Shown here one piece after another: positions 5,064-5,449 of a DNA stretch of 5,449 nt. How positions within the stretch are numbered: position 1 is the first letter of the stretch; every line of letters begins with the position of its first letter. A model generated the notes under the pieces. That model searched no databases, had not been told where the DNA came from, and saw only the letters and a list, made by a program, of their open reading frames with translations. The stretch is from Chloroflexota bacterium. GTDB lineage: Bacteria > Chloroflexota > UBA6077 > JACCZL01. The position numbers and the translations under genes were made by a program. Location of the stretch: contig JACCZL010000431.1 of the NCBI GenBank assembly GCA_013695975.1, positions 1 to 5,449 on the forward strand, given 5' to 3'.

Positions 5064-5449
5064 GACCAGCGCTCTCCCCACTGCACGTTGCCCTCGTAGG
5101 AGAACAGCAGACCTCCGGTCGGGGCGGTGACCTCCACCGCCACGCGCGTCCTGCTCGGCCCGTCGGCGGGCCCTTCCCGGGCGGCGACCCGCGGAGAAAT
5201 CCACCACGGTAGCCGGAGGCAGAAAGTCCCGAGCCGCACCACCAGGCCTACCTGGCGGTAAACCAGCGCCGCGCCGACAGCGGCCAGCCGAAATCGGAGC
5301 TCCAGGGGGCCGAGGCGCTCCGCCAGCAGGCCGCCGGGCGTTGCTCGCTGGACGGTCACGAGCGGCACACCCCCGATGATGCGATGCCACCGCTCGACCG
5401 ATCCCCGCCGGTCCACGAGGAGCCGCACCTCGGCCGCTTCGGCATCGCC
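5060..5449 (-). CDS. DUF4166 domain-containing protein, C-terminal part (5' end outside window)
   Basis: This minus-strand frame is open to the right edge. The GTG at 5428 is only an internal codon, since seven more sense codons precede it, so 129 residues are visible. The pattern fits the DUF4166 domain: VERWHRIIGG near the start, LLAERLGPLELRFRL in the middle, then LRLPWWISPRVAAREG, and VAVEVTAPTGGLLFSYEGNVQW at the end. That is the usual order of Trp-x-Arg, Glu-Arg-x-Gly-Pro, Pro-Arg-x-x-x-x-Glu and Tyr-x-Gly landmarks. The domain is of unknown function. It occurs alone or fused behind short-chain dehydrogenase-like domains, and which form this is cannot be told because the start is missing. 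About 50 residues of the domain probably lie beyond the edge. Its stop overlaps the start of a short reading frame (ATGA), suggesting a two-gene unit. Confidence 0.8.
   Translation of the reverse strand, partial: GDAEAAEVRLLVDRRGSVERWHRIIGGVPLVTVQRATPGGLLAERLGPLELRFRLAAVGAALVYRQVGLVVRLGTFCLRLPWWISPRVAAREGPADGPSRTRVAVEVTAPTGGLLFSYEGNVQWGERWS

Overview
This is a GC-rich bacterial chromosomal window with mostly G/C third codon positions and Shine-Dalgarno sites of the GGAGG/GAGGAG type. An Uma2-family putative nuclease beside an LLM-class (F420-type) oxidoreductase, a large-type bacterial inositol-3-phosphate synthase and a DUF4166 protein would suit a GC-rich member of the Chloroflexota (Thermomicrobia-like). 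That placement is inference from gene content only; an actinobacterium cannot be excluded. No rRNA, tRNA, CRISPR array, insertion sequence or phage gene is visible.

Layout. Plus strand, 3-507: the end of an unrecognised gene (3-230) overlaps by 8 bases a small unrecognised gene (223-507). A gap of about 160 bases (508-668) follows, holding a small GC hairpin and otherwise no clear gene. Plus strand, 669-3953: a run of three co-directional genes, probably one transcript. They are an FAD-dependent amine-oxidase-fold oxidoreductase (669-1946), inositol-3-phosphate synthase (2033-3286) and an Uma2-family protein (3288-3953) whose GTG start lies one base after the synthase stop. Minus strand, 4869-3976: an LLM-class flavin oxidoreductase converges on the Uma2 gene with only 21-22 bases between the stops. 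Minus strand, 5449-4968: the C-terminal part of a DUF4166 protein runs in from the right edge and is coupled by an ATGA overlap to a 31-codon hydrophobic reading frame. That short frame looks like the amino end of a truncated membrane protein. The 98 bases between it and the LLM gene hold three adjacent GC hairpins.

How the genes may work together. The synthase makes 1D-myo-inositol 3-phosphate from glucose 6-phosphate, the committed step to inositol phospholipids and other inositol compounds. The FAD oxidoreductase is of a type often seen near polyprenyl, glycolipid or polysaccharide genes. The pair may therefore belong to an envelope-lipid or polar head-group pathway, but the substrate of the oxidoreductase cannot be read from the sequence. 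The Uma2 protein appears to be a co-transcribed passenger rather than a pathway enzyme. I saw no clear evidence of a wholly new system. The most unusual points are the coupled truncated reading frame after the DUF4166 gene, a 14-base tandem repeat just before the synthase ribosome binding site, and the tight synthase-Uma2 coupling.
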